Assembly: GCA_009829735.1 (NCBI GenBank)
Contig: CM020619.1
Span: 33,334,283 to 33,398,282, forward strand
From: Pyropia yezoensis
Lineage: Eukaryota > Rhodophyta > Bangiophyceae > Bangiales > Bangiaceae
Direction: 5' to 3'
Length of the DNA stretch: 64,000 nucleotides
Both the position numbers and the translations under genes were made by a program. The stretch's first letter is position 1. Every line of letters starts with the position of its first letter. A model generated the notes under the pieces. The model was given only the letters and a program-made list of their open reading frames with translations. It did not search any database and was not told where the DNA came from. Positions 1 through 9,990 of this stretch are shown here, piece by piece.

Positions 1-1425
1 GGAGACACGCGTGGCGACGCCACCGCCTATCTCCTCCCCTTCCGCCACCGCCGTCGCTCCCGCTGCCACCGCCACCGCCGTCGCTGCCGCCGCCTCCGCC
101 GCCACCGTCGCCGCCGCCCCATTCGCCACCCCATTCGATACCCCCGAGGCGGTGGACAGTGGGGTGTCAGGGCTTCATCGCCGCCGACGTTGGGCACCGC
201 CTTTTCGGCGTCTTATGTAGCGACGACGGCGGCGGTGGCGGTGGCGGTTGGGGCGGTGGCGGTGGCGGTTGGGGCGGTGGCGGTGGCATTCGTGGTGGTC
301 AAGACGCCGCCGTCGTCGGTAGTGGTGGCGCCGCTGTTGCGGCGCCAGCCGGCGTGCAAGCGGGAAACCCCTGCAAATGCCATCCGCGTCGCCGCAGCTG
401 GCCCAACCGTGGCCCGGGCGATTGGTCAACTACCGTCTGCGTGGCCATTGGTGGATGGCTGTTTGACCGGTGCAGCGTCGTGCTTTTTTGGTACACATGA
501 CAATGAGCGTGAAGAGCTCGTACGCCGTCGAAGGCGGGAACGAATAGAGCTCTTGTCTTCTCGCTTCAAGTGCGCTATGCTTATTCGCCGGCAAGGTGCA
601 CCATGCACAGGACCACACCTCAGCGGGGGTTGTGCAGTCCCCGCCCGTCCCACCCCTCTTCATCACGGAAGGGGGCGTAATCAATGAGGGGGCCCCCTCG
701 AAATGGGCCTGGATTGTACCACACAAATCCCACGTCCAGCTCCCTGCCGGCTGTATGCGCTGGCGCCGCCCCATGCGTTGGCGCTGCCGCCGACGAGGAG
801 GGGGGGCGAGGGAGTGTTAAGGTTGTCCTCCCCCTACGGGAGTTCCGGGGTCTGTCGAGGGGGGCTCCGCCGGTGCAAGCCGACTGTTGCTGGCAGCTGG
901 ACGGATTGCCACGGTGGCAGCCGCCATCGATATTTCCTTTCCCCACCCCCCCGCTCTGGGGTCGCGGGGAGCGCGTGGGCGTGCGGCACGTCCGAGGGGT
1001 CCCCGCCCGGGCGCGCCCCGCCACAGCCTGCGTCCATGCTCGAGAGCGCCCCGCTATCCAGCGCATGCCCCGCCCCCCCTTCCTCCCCCCCTTCAGGGCC
1101 CGCTGAGGGGGTCAAGGCGGGGATCCGCCCTCTGGGCTGCACAGAAGCACCCGCCTCCGTGTGCGTCCCCACAGCTGCAGCTGGCGCCCGAGACCGCCGT
1201 CGCTCCCCATTCACAGCCGGCCTCTGTCGCCGCCACCCAGCCGCCATTTGGGCCGCCGTGGATGGCGCCCCCCCACTACCTTGGAGAGCCCACCTCCGTC
1301 GCCATTCACCGCCCCTTGGCCACCCGCCCACCTTGTCGGTGCATCGGCTGCGCCGTCCTTTGTCAGGGGGACTGGCCGTCGCTTGCGGCGGGGCTGGTGA
1401 CCCCGCGTGGGCCCCCCCCAGCCGG
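1..1425. other. GC-rich low-complexity spacer, no gene recognised
   Basis: The first 300 bases are GCC/GGC-type triplet repeats that are open in several frames on both strands, so open frames here mean little. From about 500 to 700 the sequence is less repetitive but no protein family can be recognised. Bases 1000-1425 are proline/arginine-coding low complexity in every frame. Nothing here supports a gene. Confidence 0.5.
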
Positions 1426-1487
1426 GCGCGTGCCCGACCCGACGGGGGGCGTGCCGCCGCACGCCCCCCGTCGGGTCGGGCACGCGC
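1426..1487. repeat. Perfect 29-bp inverted repeat (hairpin)
   Basis: Left arm 1426-1454 and right arm 1459-1487 are exact reverse complements around the 4-base loop cgcc; the arm begins GCGCGTGCCCGACCCGACGG. It lies 31 bp upstream of the first ATG of the broken membrane-protein copy at 1519. Its function is unknown; it could be a 5'UTR structure, a foldback insertion or a recombination scar. Confidence 0.85.
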
Positions 1488-1518
1488 GCGGCAGCACCGC
1501 GTCCCCCCGTTGTGCACC

Positions 1519-2190
1519 ATGCGCGCGGCGCGGAGCCGTTCGGCGCCCTGTAGAACGGCGGCGGCGGCGGCTGCGATGGTGGGGATAGCAGCCGTGGCAG
1601 CGGCAGCCGGGGTGGCGGTCGCGGTTGTGGGGGATCCGGTGGCGCCGCCACCTCTCGGGGACCCCCCTCCCGCGGACAATAGTGCAGCCACGGCGGCGCG
1701 GCAGGCGGCGGCAGGCGGCGGCGGGCGTCCAGGTCATCCCCTTTCCCTCCCCGCCGTCCGGCCTCTCGGCGGGCCGCTTCCACGCCCTGCCGTCCCTGCA
1801 GTGCCGGCTGCACCCGTCCACGCCCGACCCAGACGCGGTGCGCGACCCGTTTGGCCGGGGCGGTACGGGGTGGGCGCTGCGGGTCAACGCGACGGCCGAG
1901 GCGGTGACCGTCCCGTATGCCGCTGGCACCTGTGCGTCGCCGCTCAATGATGACTTCCAGCGAGTATTTTCGCACCCTCCAGTGTGCGGCGGCTCGGCGC
2001 CGGTCAGGCTTGGTGTGCGAGGAGGGGCTCACCAGGATGCTGTCCCTCCAACACAACTTGTGGCGCGGCCAAGTGGACCGTAAGCGCGGGCTGTACGATG
2101 TTCTAAGCGTGGGTCGGGCGTCGCTCGGTATTGTGCTTGACACGGCAGGCTATGTGGTGGCAGCGTTGGACAGGGTGTCACCGGGCAACG
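1519..2190 (+). pseudogene. Broken copy of the unknown secreted/membrane protein family
   Basis: An ATG at 1519 opens a hydrophobic N-terminus (MRAARSRSAPC, then an Ala/Val-rich stretch) like the start of the intact relative at 10996-13275. The conserved block VQVIPFPSPPSGLSAGRFHA follows from about 1725 but in a different frame, so a frameshift lies in the GGC-rich stretch near 1700-1730. At about 1960, after PLNDDFQ, some 70 codons present in the relative are missing and the frame changes again; homology resumes with RRRSGLVCEE and runs through SVGRASLGIVLD to about 2140. It then dissolves into a Gly/Ser triplet repeat. With two frame changes, an internal deletion and no C-terminal membrane segments this is a pseudogene, or a copy damaged by assembly indels. 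The function of the family is unknown. Confidence 0.7.
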
Positions 2191-2639
2191 GCAGCAGCAG
2201 CGGCAGCGGCAGCAGCAGCAGCGGCAGCAGCAGCGGCGGCGGCAGTCCAGGGCGGGTGGACGGCGTGCAGCGCGGAGCGCTGGCGGGTGCGTCATGGAGC
2301 CTCCGCGGCGGCACGGCAGCCACGGGCGGAGGCGGCGGCAGCGGCAGCCGCGGCAGTGACAGCAGCAGCAGCAGCGGCGGCGGCAGCAGCGGCGGCGGCG
2401 GCGGCGGCGGTGGCGGTGGGGGTTGCTCCGGCTGCCGCAAGCCCCCTCCTCCCCCCCCTCATCCCATCGACGCCCTCCTCCCCCCCCAGCACCTCCTGCC
2501 CCCCCCCTCCCCGCACCACCACCTCCCGCCTTCCCCCTCTCCCCCCCCCCGCACCCTCCCCACACACCCCCTGCCCCCCCCCCCCCCTCCCCCCCCCCCC
2601 CGCCCGCCCATCCCCTCCACACGCAAGCAAACGTTAGGG
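2191..2639. repeat. Triplet repeat followed by C-rich tract
   Basis: Bases 2185-2420 are an imperfect (GGC/AGC)n triplet repeat; 2440-2620 is almost pure C with CA and CT interruptions. Both are open in several frames, giving Ser/Gly, Ala or Pro runs. This is simple sequence, not evidence of coding. Confidence 0.8.
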
Positions 2640-2708
2640 TTGTGAGTCGGGCTCACAATGGGTTGTGAGTCGGGCTCACAATGGGTTATGAGTCGGGCTC
2701 ACAATGCT
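2640..2708. repeat. 23-bp tandem repeat, three copies
   Basis: Three consecutive 23-bp units (2640-2662, 2663-2685, 2686-2708) each contain TGTGAGTCGGGCTCACA, itself an inverted repeat (TGTGAG/CTCACA around TCGGG). The third unit has a T-to-A change in the first arm and ends in CT instead of GG. Confidence 0.9.
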
Positions 2709-3816
2709 TATGGGCTCGGTGCACCCGCCATTGAGGACCTTGTTCACCGTGCACGGCGCCTTGACGGTGACTCCCTTGGCGCTGTTCGCTTTCTTCGCGT
2801 CTGCGGAAGAGCAAGAGCTTGGACACGGCACCCTATGCCGCTGCCCATACGCTCCCGCTCATCCTTTTCATCGCCCGTCATGTCTCTGTCTCCCCCCCCT
2901 TCCCCCCCCGGCCACGCCGTCTACCCCCGGTCGGGGGGGCGGGCCATGGTGCACCGGTGGCGGTCAATGGGGGGTGACCCGCGGCAGCGCGGGGGGTGGG
3001 CGGGGGGGGGGGGAGAGCGGAAGGAGCGGGTCTGGGGGTTGCGAGGGGGGGGGGGGGGGGGGTAGGGTGGAACGTGGTGGAACGTGGTGGAACGAGAGGG
3101 ACAAGGGAGGGGACAAAAGCGGCCGCGCCGCCACGGCCACAGCCCTCACGGCGGTGTCCACGGCGGCGGCGGGCGCACGGGGCGGATCGTCGCCGCCGCC
3201 GCCGGCCATCTCCCCCCCCCTCCACCCCCCCCCCCCCCCACGGATCCACGTCTTCTTCTCGTGGAAGCAGGTCCAGCAGCAGCGGCAGGGGGTGGGAGGG
3301 GGGGGTCGGGGGTGTGGACGAGAAAGAGGAAGTGGGGGCGGGGGGGGAGTGGCGGGGGATGGGGCAGGGTAAGGGGGATGGCAGGGGGGCGGGGATGGGA
3401 AAAGGGGGGGGGGTGCGGGGACACGGTGGCTGCTGCCCGACCACCCGCCGCCCGCCGCCGCCCGCCGCCGCGCCGGCGACGCGCGACGCGGCGGCACGGG
3501 GGGTGGATAGGGGGGTCGGGTGACGCGCGCAGCCTCGCGGGCGTGGGGGCAATCCGCGGTGCTCCCGCTCAATCGGCGTGTGGGGGTACTGTACCGCATC
3601 CAGATGAGTGCACAGGCGGGGGAGGGGGGGTCGATCCGGAAAAAAAAAAAAAGAAAAAAAAAGAAAGGGAATGGGTTGGAGCGGGAAGGGGAGGGGAGGA
3701 GCGCAAGGCCGCCCATTCCCGCTCCCGTACCCCTCCCCCACCCGCCACCACCAAACACCCCCTCTTGCCGATGGGGATGGCGGCGGCCTCTCCGCCCCCA
3801 ACGGTGTCCCAATGGT
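2709..3816. other. Low-complexity spacer with G and C runs
   Basis: About 2710-2830 is more complex and opens with a hydrophobic Met-initiated frame, but it has no recognisable continuation. The rest is dominated by G8-G10 and C8-C10 runs, GGA/GGC tracts and an A-rich run near 3639-3665. No gene is supported. Confidence 0.5.
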
Positions 3817-4234
3817 ACTCACCCGCGAGCCAGTCGGCACTCACCCGCGGGCCAGTCGGCACTCACCCGCGGGCCAGTCGGCACTCACCCGCGAGCCAGT
3901 CGGCACTCACCCGCGGGCCAGTCGGCACTCACCCGCGGGCCAGTCGGCACTCACCCGCGGGCCAGTCGGCACTCACCCGCGGGCCAGTCGGCACTCACCC
4001 GCGGGCCAGTCGGCACTCACCCGCGGGCCAGTCGGCACTCACCCGCGGGCCAGTCGGCACTCACCCGCGGGCCAGTCGGCACTCACCCGCGGGCCAGTCG
4101 GCACTCACCCGCGGGCCAGCGGGCACTCACCCGCGGGCCAATCGGCACTCACCCGCGGGCCAGTCGGCACTCACCCGCGGGCCAGTCGGCTTTCACCCGC
4201 GGGCCAATCGGCATTCACTCGCGGTCCGTCCGTG
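3817..4234. repeat. 22-bp minisatellite, about 19 copies
   Basis: The unit begins actcacccgcgggccagtcg and adds gc, for a 22-bp period. About 19 head-to-tail copies run from 3817 to 4234. Copies differ by single bases (gag for ggg, aat for agt); the last three are more diverged, as expected at a minisatellite edge. Since 22 is not divisible by three, all three forward frames stay open and encode the same 22-residue cycle in rotated phase. The long open frames are therefore an arithmetic artefact. Confidence 0.95.
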
Positions 4235-4520
4235 CTTGTCGTGTCTGCCACCACCGTGTACCGTGGGCGAGGGCGGGGCTGCCTAGGGGGGGTGGCGCCA
4301 CTGCTGGGCCGCCCCGGTGACCGCCTCCGCACCGTCCTTGTCCTCCCGGACGCGGTGGGAGGGGACTGCACGGAGAATGAGGGGGTGTTCCTGGCCCTGC
4401 CCGGCGACCGCAACTACGACGGCGACGGCAGCCGGCCGACAGTGGTGGGGGCGTGAGGGGTGGTGGGAAGGGGGGCGGCGCCCTTAGGCGGGCGGTGCTG
4501 ACCATGGCGGAGCTGTCACA

Positions 4521-4729
4521 GTGCTGGCGTCCCCCGCGGCCGTGGCGGCGTTTGCGTTTACGCCATTGCCATTTTCCGCCCCAGTTCTGATGCTGTTTTC
4601 GTCGGGCACGACGGGCGCTCCAAAGGGCCTCATCCAAGGGGCGGGGGTTTTCCTCAACCACGCCAAGGAGCACGTGCTGCACTGTGACCTGACGCCTGCA
4701 TCGGTCCTCTTTTTCTATTCGTCACCCGG
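4521..4729 (+). pseudogene. Acetoacetyl-CoA-synthetase-like AMP-binding fragment
   Basis: Translation from about 4555 gives FTPLPFSAPVLMLFSSGTTG, continuing APKGLIQGAGVF and then KEHVLHCDL. SSGTTGxPK is the ATP/AMP-binding P-loop signature of the adenylate-forming superfamily, and the following KEHxLHxDL plus an aromatic FFYSSPG segment matches the order seen in acetoacetyl-CoA synthetases, which activate acetoacetate in the cytosol. Homology stops abruptly at 4729, where a donor-like GTACGT follows, but I found no continuation (the expected tryptophan-rich GW segment and C-terminal domain are missing). An upstream frame ending near 4450 contains LRTVLVLPDAVGG, compatible with the preceding part, but in a phase I could not join. 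It is either a truncated relic or one exon of a gene I cannot assemble. Confidence 0.6.
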
Positions 4730-4730
4730 G

Positions 4731-6300
4731 TACGTCTGTCTGGGGGGGAAGGGGATGTCGCTCTCCACTGTGTGATGCTGCTCGGGGTTTCACCTGCAGC
4801 GACCATGTTGGGTTGCCCGTGCCGTTCTCGTCTCCTCTACAGGGAATCGCGCTTCCAGCGAGATTCTGACTCGGCCTTTCTCGTGTGCGTGGGGACAGCA
4901 GCGTGTAGAGAGGCCGCCGCGGTGGCCGACGCAACCGCCGCCGCCAAGAGGTGGTGGTGGGTGTGAGGTTGGCAGTGGCGGTTTCTTTGTGGGGCGTGGG
5001 AGGGGGAGGATGCTAGCGGTCGCGGTATTATCTTTGTGGAGGGGTGGCGGGTGGGTGGCGGCGACGGTGCCTCTCTTGGCTGACTCGGGGACTGATGGTG
5101 CGGGGGCGATGTCTTCTTGAGGGAGGCTGGGGGTGGGACTGTGGTTGCGGCTGTGTTTTATCGGGAGGGAGGGTGGCGGGGCTGCGGCGGCGGCGTTTTT
5201 CTTTTTTGCACGCGTCGAGTCGAGGCGAGACAGTGGCGGCGGCGGTGGTTTTGCGGGGTGGGGCGGGGGGTGAGAAGCGTCCATCAGACATTGAAAAGCG
5301 CCCCCCGGTCCTCTCTGTCCTGCCAGACTTTTTTTATCTGCGGCCTGTCATTCTTGGCGGGGTTAGCATCACCCATCAGCGGCCGCCACCACCGCCTCTG
5401 CCGTTATCGTCGCCACCACCGCCTCCGCCGTCATCGTCGCCACCACCCACCCCTCGTCGGGTGGATTCGATGGCAGCGATGCCAACGTTGGGTCGCCACC
5501 ATGGGCGTTGGCGTGGACGCGTGCGTCTGGTGGCCACGGGGGAGCGGGTGACGTGCTCTTCAGAGGCCCCCGCCACGGCCATTGCCTCGACCGTTGTGCA
5601 CGCCGCCTCCCCCCCAGTTCCAGAGTTCTTGGGAGTCTGACTGTCGGAACCCACCCCCCCCCCGCCGCCGCCGCCGTGCTGGTCGTCGCCAACCAGCACG
5701 GTGGGCTGGCGGCTTGGGACGTGTCCACGGCTGCCTGTGCAGCGCCGGCAGGCACCCGCGTGGCCGCGGTCACCCGCTCGGTGGCGGTCGGCGCGCCCAT
5801 CTCCTCGGCCCGCGGCGACGAGGCGGCGTTGAGAGGTGGCGGCTGCAGAGGCGGAGGGCGGCGGCGGGCGGCGGTCGTGACGGGCGCTCTAGACGGCACG
5901 CAGTGTGAGAGTGGGGGCGGCGCGGCGGGCGCCGCCGGGGGGGGCGTCGGGCAAGCTCCAGTGTCTTTTGGGGGAAAGGGGTGGGCGGGGCGGGGGGCAG
6001 TCCATGCAAAAGCGCTGGTGTTGCACGCCCCCTTCTGGTCGGCCCAAGCGTTGCATCCGCCGTCATCGTCGTATAATTATGTTGTTTGCTCCCTCCGGCC
6101 GTAGACTGTACACACGGCAGGCACCGCTGCCTCCTGCAGCTCCCGCTCCCCAGCTGCATGTGGGGTGCCAGCGAGAGGCGGGGGTGCTTCCACGCCACAC
6201 AAGGGTTGGCCCATGGTCGTTGCCCGCCTCGCCGCACCCCCATCCGTAGAGCGAAGGCCACGGTCTGACGCCATCGCACCGGCGGCCGCGGGGTGGTCCG
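4731..6300. other. Spacer; possible WD-repeat-like scrap
   Basis: Mostly GC-rich low complexity. On the plus strand near 5675-5740 one frame reads VLVVANQHGGLAAWDVST, resembling one WD40 blade, with VVTGALDGT near 5875, but no array of blades follows and the flanks are simple sequence. The minus strand carries long Ala/Pro-rich frames without recognisable content. No gene is called. Confidence 0.3.
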
Positions 6301-6786
6301 TCATGCCAGGCGGCTGAGGTCATAGTAGGGGCGCACGCCGCCAAGGTCGTCTAGCAGCCTCGACGGCGGCGATGGGGGATGGGTTGGTGGTGGGGGCGTC
6401 GGGCTCCCCGCTAGGGTGGCCACACGCCGGGCAGCCGCCGGCGGTGGGGCCGCCGCTGCCAATTGTGGGCCCAGTGGCACCGCCTCCGCGGCAAGAGCTA
6501 ACGCCCCAGACGACCAGCCGGCGGCCCGCGGGGGTCGCTCGCGGGTGGCGGTGGCGGCGGCGGCGGCGGCGGCAATGGGTGGCACGGCAGCGGCGGCGGG
6601 TGCTGCAGCGGCGGGCGCCCCGTCAGCGTTGACGAGCGGGCGGAGTGGCCCCGTGGGGGGATCCTCCGCCGCCACGGGGCGGGTGGCTCGTGCCGCTGCG
6701 GTGGCCGCCCACACCACCAGAGCTACCACAACGACGAGCGCCAGCACGAGGAGCGCGCGACGTCGAGACCTGCACACCACCCCCAT
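6301..6786 (-). CDS. Hypothetical protein with N-terminal signal anchor
   Basis: This is a 161-residue frame from the ATG at 6786 (a second in-frame ATG at 6807 would add seven residues) to the stop at 6301. It starts MGVVCRSRRR followed by a 17-residue hydrophobic run (LLVLALVVVVALVVWAA), the pattern of a signal peptide or type II membrane anchor with a basic cytosolic flank. The remainder is Ala/Pro-rich and ends with the more complex GGVRPYYDLSRLA. It could be a small Golgi/ER-anchored protein, or the first exon of a longer gene whose next exon I cannot find. No family is recognised. Coding status is uncertain because neighbouring GC-rich sequence is open in many frames; the ordered basic-hydrophobic start is the main argument for it. 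Confidence 0.35.
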   Translation of the reverse strand: MGVVCRSRRRALLVLALVVVVALVVWAATAAARATRPVAAEDPPTGPLRPLVNADGAPAAAAPAAAAVPPIAAAAAAATATRERPPRAAGWSSGALALAAEAVPLGPQLAAAAPPPAAARRVATLAGSPTPPPPTHPPSPPSRLLDDLGGVRPYYDLSRLA

Positions 6787-7104
6787 CCAGTTCGCACAAC
6801 CATGCATCACCACGCACACACACGCACCGATGCCAGACGCTCGCGTCAGATGTTGGGCTCTCGACGCCACCCATGCCCCCCCTCGCACTGCCCGTCCCCA
6901 ACCCTCGCTCCCCCCTCCCCCGCCCACACAGCCCGCCCCCAACTCTCCCTCCCCCGCACCCCCAGACTTACCGAGAGCCAGGAGCCAGCACGTCAGCGTC
7001 GCACGCGTTCGCGTCGCCCGACGCCGCGGCGTCCACGACGGGGAGGAGCGGCGTCCCCTCAGCTGCGGAGGGCGCGCGGCCGCCGCCGCCCGCCACCGCC
7101 AGCA
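6787..7104. other. Short spacer, nothing recognised
   Basis: C-rich on the plus strand with CA repeats near 6800-6830; no gene or motif is visible. Confidence 0.4.
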
Positions 7105-7620
7105 CTAGGGCAGACATTGTGTCAGGGCGGTGGCAGCTGGGGGGTCGTCTGGCACCGCTGCTGAGGATACCGCGCAGCCGCAGGGCGCCGCACTCGTGCC
7201 GTCCACCGCCACCACCACCACAGCGGCCGTCACCACCACCGCCACCGCCGTCGCTTCTGCTACCGCTACCAATGCCACCAGCCGCGTGACCGGGTGGTAC
7301 GCCCCCTTGCGCCACGTCGCCGTGGTCACCGCTGCCGCCGCCGCCGTGGTGCACCGGACGGCCGCCTCCTTCTTGCACCCCCGGCGCACGCACCGAGTGG
7401 CGGTGTTGCCCGTCGTCCCACACCGCCCCGACCGCGTCACGCAGCGGGTGGCGCGACGCGGGGCCGCCCCCGCCGGCGCGGCCGCCGGCGGAAGGCCCGA
7501 CCCCCCAAAGTTGTACTGCTTGGCAGACGCGACGCCGGCGGCCACGCCGCCACCGGGGTAGGCGGTGGCGGCGGCGGTGGCGGCGGCGTCGTCGGCCGTG
7601 GCGGCGGCAGCGACGGTGGG

Positions 7621-7663
<43 letters not shown>

Positions 7664-7701
7664 ACAATGGCGGCCAGGGCGGCCACCTTGGGCAGCACCA
7701 T
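7105..7701 (-). CDS. Hypothetical secreted Ala-rich protein
   Basis: This is a 198-residue frame from the ATG at 7701. It opens MVLPKVAALAAIVAAAAAAA, which resembles a signal peptide but overlaps a GGC-type triplet expansion (7561-7680). The middle (QYNFGGSGLPP, then RCVTRSGRCG and RCVRRGCKK) has several cysteines and basic residues, plausible for a small extracellular protein. A Val/Ala-rich hydrophobic stretch lies near residues 145-168, so a membrane segment is possible. A palindromic TATA-like motif sits about 290 bp upstream at 7989-8000. The opposite strand is open over the same interval (7130-7561), so strand choice is not certain. No family is recognised. Confidence 0.35.
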
Positions 7702-7988
7702 CGCGGGCGGGAGAAGAGGAGAGGGAGGGGAAGGGGGGGGGTGGGGGTGGGGTTGGGGGTGGCGGTGGCGGTGGACGGAGCTGACGGTGGCGGGGAGAGG
7801 CCGCGGGGGGGGGGGTGGCGCGGCGTGGGTGCAGCAGCGGCTGGCGGGATGGGCGGCGTCCAAAGTGGGGAGCCTGGCAGGAGGACGGGGGGCTGTGGCT
7901 GCCGCCTGTGATGTGCGTGCGGCGATGGCAGGTGGGCGCGTGGGTGAAGTGGCGCGCCGGCCACCGCGGCCACCCGGCCGGCGGCGGC

Positions 7989-8000
7989 GGCTATATAGCC
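7989..8000 (-). promoter_or_regulatory. TATA-like palindrome GGCTATATAGCC
   Basis: A perfect 12-bp palindrome with a TATATAG core in otherwise very GC-rich DNA. It could act as a TATA box for the minus-strand frame starting at 7701, or in either direction. Confidence 0.3.
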
Positions 8001-8919
8001 GCCCGTCCGCGGCGCGGGGGTGGCGACCCGCCCGCCCACCCCCGCTGCCGCCGGCAGCGCGACGGACGCCACGCCCCCCGGGCGGCACCCCCACCCCCCC
8101 CCCCCCCACCAGCTGCCCCCCCCCCCTCCTCCCCACCTCCGCTGACGCTGCGCCGCCGCACCGCCGGCGCGCGCCGCGTTGGACGTGGGGGGATACCGCC
8201 ACCCCCCCCCTCTCCCCACCCTCCCAACCCCCCGCCCCCCCCCCGCTCCCTCTCCAGCGGCCACTCCGCCCTGACCCATCGCCGCACCCGCCCGGCTGCC
8301 GCCGCCGCTGACACCCCCACCACCAGCCGGGGGGGGCCGCCCCGCCCCCCGCCAGGCGGGCGGTACTGTCGCCGCCACCCTCGTGGCGTTCGGCGGCGGC
8401 CGCGGCGGCGGTGGCGGCGGCGGCGGCGGCGACAGTGGCGGCAGCGGCATCGGCGGCGACAGCGGCGGCGGTGGCGGCGGCGGCGGCGGCGGCGGTGGCG
8501 GCGGTGGCGGCGGTCGCGGCGGTGGGGCGGCGTCGGCGGCTCGTCCGGCGGCGGCGCGTGGAGCCGGCCCAGCGGGCGGGGCACGCCATGGCAGCGGCCC
8601 GACCGTGGTTGCCGTCTCTTCCGCAGGCGCCGCCACCCCATCCCTCCCCCCCCCCCCCGCCCCCCCCCCCCCCGCCCCGACCCGTCCCGTCCCGCACCGC
8701 CGCGCCCTCCCAGACCACTCCCACTCAGGCCATCGCCACGCCGGCAGCGGGGCGCCGCGGGAGCACCGGGCGGCGGCTGGGGAGGGGGAGGGGGGCGGCC
8801 GCGGCAGCGAGGCCCCGCGCCGGCGGCGCGCGGCGGGCGGTCGGGGTCCCCCCCCCCCCCCCCCCCCCCCCCCCTGCGACGACAGCCGCGGCCACCACCG
8901 CCGGGCGCGCCCGTCGGCG

Positions 8920-8962
8920 GGACGCCCGCCTCCCTCCCCCAGCGGGGGGGAGGCGGGCGTCC
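8920..8962. repeat. Inverted repeat with 3-base loop
   Basis: GGACGCCCGCCTCCC with C5 on the left pairs with G5 and GGGAGGCGGGCGTCC on the right around AGC, with one bulged T. The stem is about 19-20 bp. It is one of several long hairpins in this part of the window. Confidence 0.75.
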
Positions 8963-9211
8963 CCCTACTTGGTGTCCCACGCGGGGTGCTCGGTGGTGGT
9001 GTACCGCGCGCGCAAGGCGTAATCGCGACGGGGGTGGCGTTCGCTGGCGAAAGCGGACGGTGTAGAGATCGGCGCTTGGGGGGTGGGGTGGGGTTGGGGG
9101 GTGGTCTAGCGCCTTTTCGGGTGTGGAATCGGCCTTGGGTTGAGGGTGTGCTGCGCCACCCGCGCTTAAGATCCCATTTGCTTACCACTCCTCCCCGCGG
9201 CGGCCATCCGG

Positions 9212-9990
9212 TTTGTACCACATCGTCCTTCTCCCCCGGGTAGACTCTCAGGCTCACTTCGTTTTTCAAAGACGAGCGCCACGCAGGCTTCCCACCGAGC
9301 CACCCTGGGTCTACCATCACCGCCCGTCCCAGGGACAAGAGGCCCGCATGCCATTCTGTTACCACTGAGAGGTTGCCGTCGGGGTTCTCGTACGTAACCA
9401 TGGGCAGGTAGGTCTTGTCACCAGAAGACACATGAGGTAGCTGCTGCGAAGAGTCAACGGGGAATATGCCGCCGGGGCACCCCTGGTCGTCCCACTCCCG
9501 TAGTTTCTGGCACACCCCCTGGGTGAGGCGCGACACGGCCACTGCATCAAAGACGTTCGCTTGACGCATGACGTAGCCCCCCATGGAATGTCGCTGCAGC
9601 GTGACCAGCCGTGCAACCCTACCTTCTTGGGACAGCGCGCCCCCCGAGCCGTCACTGCCGCTCACCGCAGAGTAGCCTACGGTGTATTGGCCCTTTGATG
9701 CCCGTTCCCACACCTCCCCACCCCCTTCACGATCGTCGTGGAGGGGGTCACCCCCCAAGAGCCGACTGTAGCGGCCGTCTCGGTGCAGTTGGCCAAGACC
9801 GCGGCGGCAGGGCGGAAGCCGACCAACCTGTCCAGCACCCCCTCCATCCCCAGCGGGGCGGCGCACGTGCGGTCGCCGAGGGGCCTGACCATGCCGCCCC
9901 CCACGGGGGTAACCCGTCGGCAGCCTTCGGCGGTCCCCGCCTCGCGCACGACGCACGCAAGGGAGGGGACATTGGGCACTGCCTTGCGGA
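9212..9990 (-). pseudogene. Diverged, frame-broken member of the unknown membrane protein family
   Basis: Reading down from about 9990, one frame gives VPNVPSLACVVREAG, then GGGMVRPLGDRTCAAPLGME and ends near 9720. Homology continues in a second frame with WERASKGQYTVGYSAVSG, then NVFDAVAVSRLTQGVC and LSLGRAVMVDPGWLGG, closing near VSLRVYPGEKDDVV at about 9215. The LSLGRxxMxDPxWLGG block is shared with the intact protein at 10996-13275 (LSLGRGIMADPSWLGG), identifying a distant paralogue. The frame change lies in a C-rich stretch near 9709-9727, where a sequencing indel is as likely as a real mutation. No ATG at a convincing position and no C-terminal membrane segments were found. It may be a pseudogene or a spliced gene whose other exons are hidden in low-complexity DNA. 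Confidence 0.55.

Larger units (their letters stand above)
7702..9211. other. GC-rich simple-sequence block
   Basis: Contains GGC/GCC triplet arrays (notably 8391-8530) and C-runs near 8640-8685 and 8850-8875. Long open frames exist on both strands in all phases because stop codons are rare in such sequence. Apart from the TATA-like palindrome and the hairpin listed separately, no gene is supported. Confidence 0.6.

Noticed and set aside
703..1950. 415-codon frame beginning at 703
   Set aside because: The start is not ATG, and only the part from 1519 resembles a real protein; the upstream part is Pro/Arg low complexity and crosses a perfect hairpin.
3608..4456. Long repeat-containing plus-strand reading frames over the 22-bp array
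   Set aside because: All three frames are open purely because of the repeat composition; the encoded unit is identical in rotated phase and there is no domain.
5641..5900. WD40 repeat protein
   Set aside because: One blade-like stretch only, no repeated blades, simple-sequence flanks.
7437..9956. An 839-codon minus-strand frame taken as one gene
   Set aside because: Only its N-terminal third (above 9212) resembles the membrane family; the remainder is Pro/Ala/Arg low complexity through C-runs and triplets and ends in an arbitrary stop.
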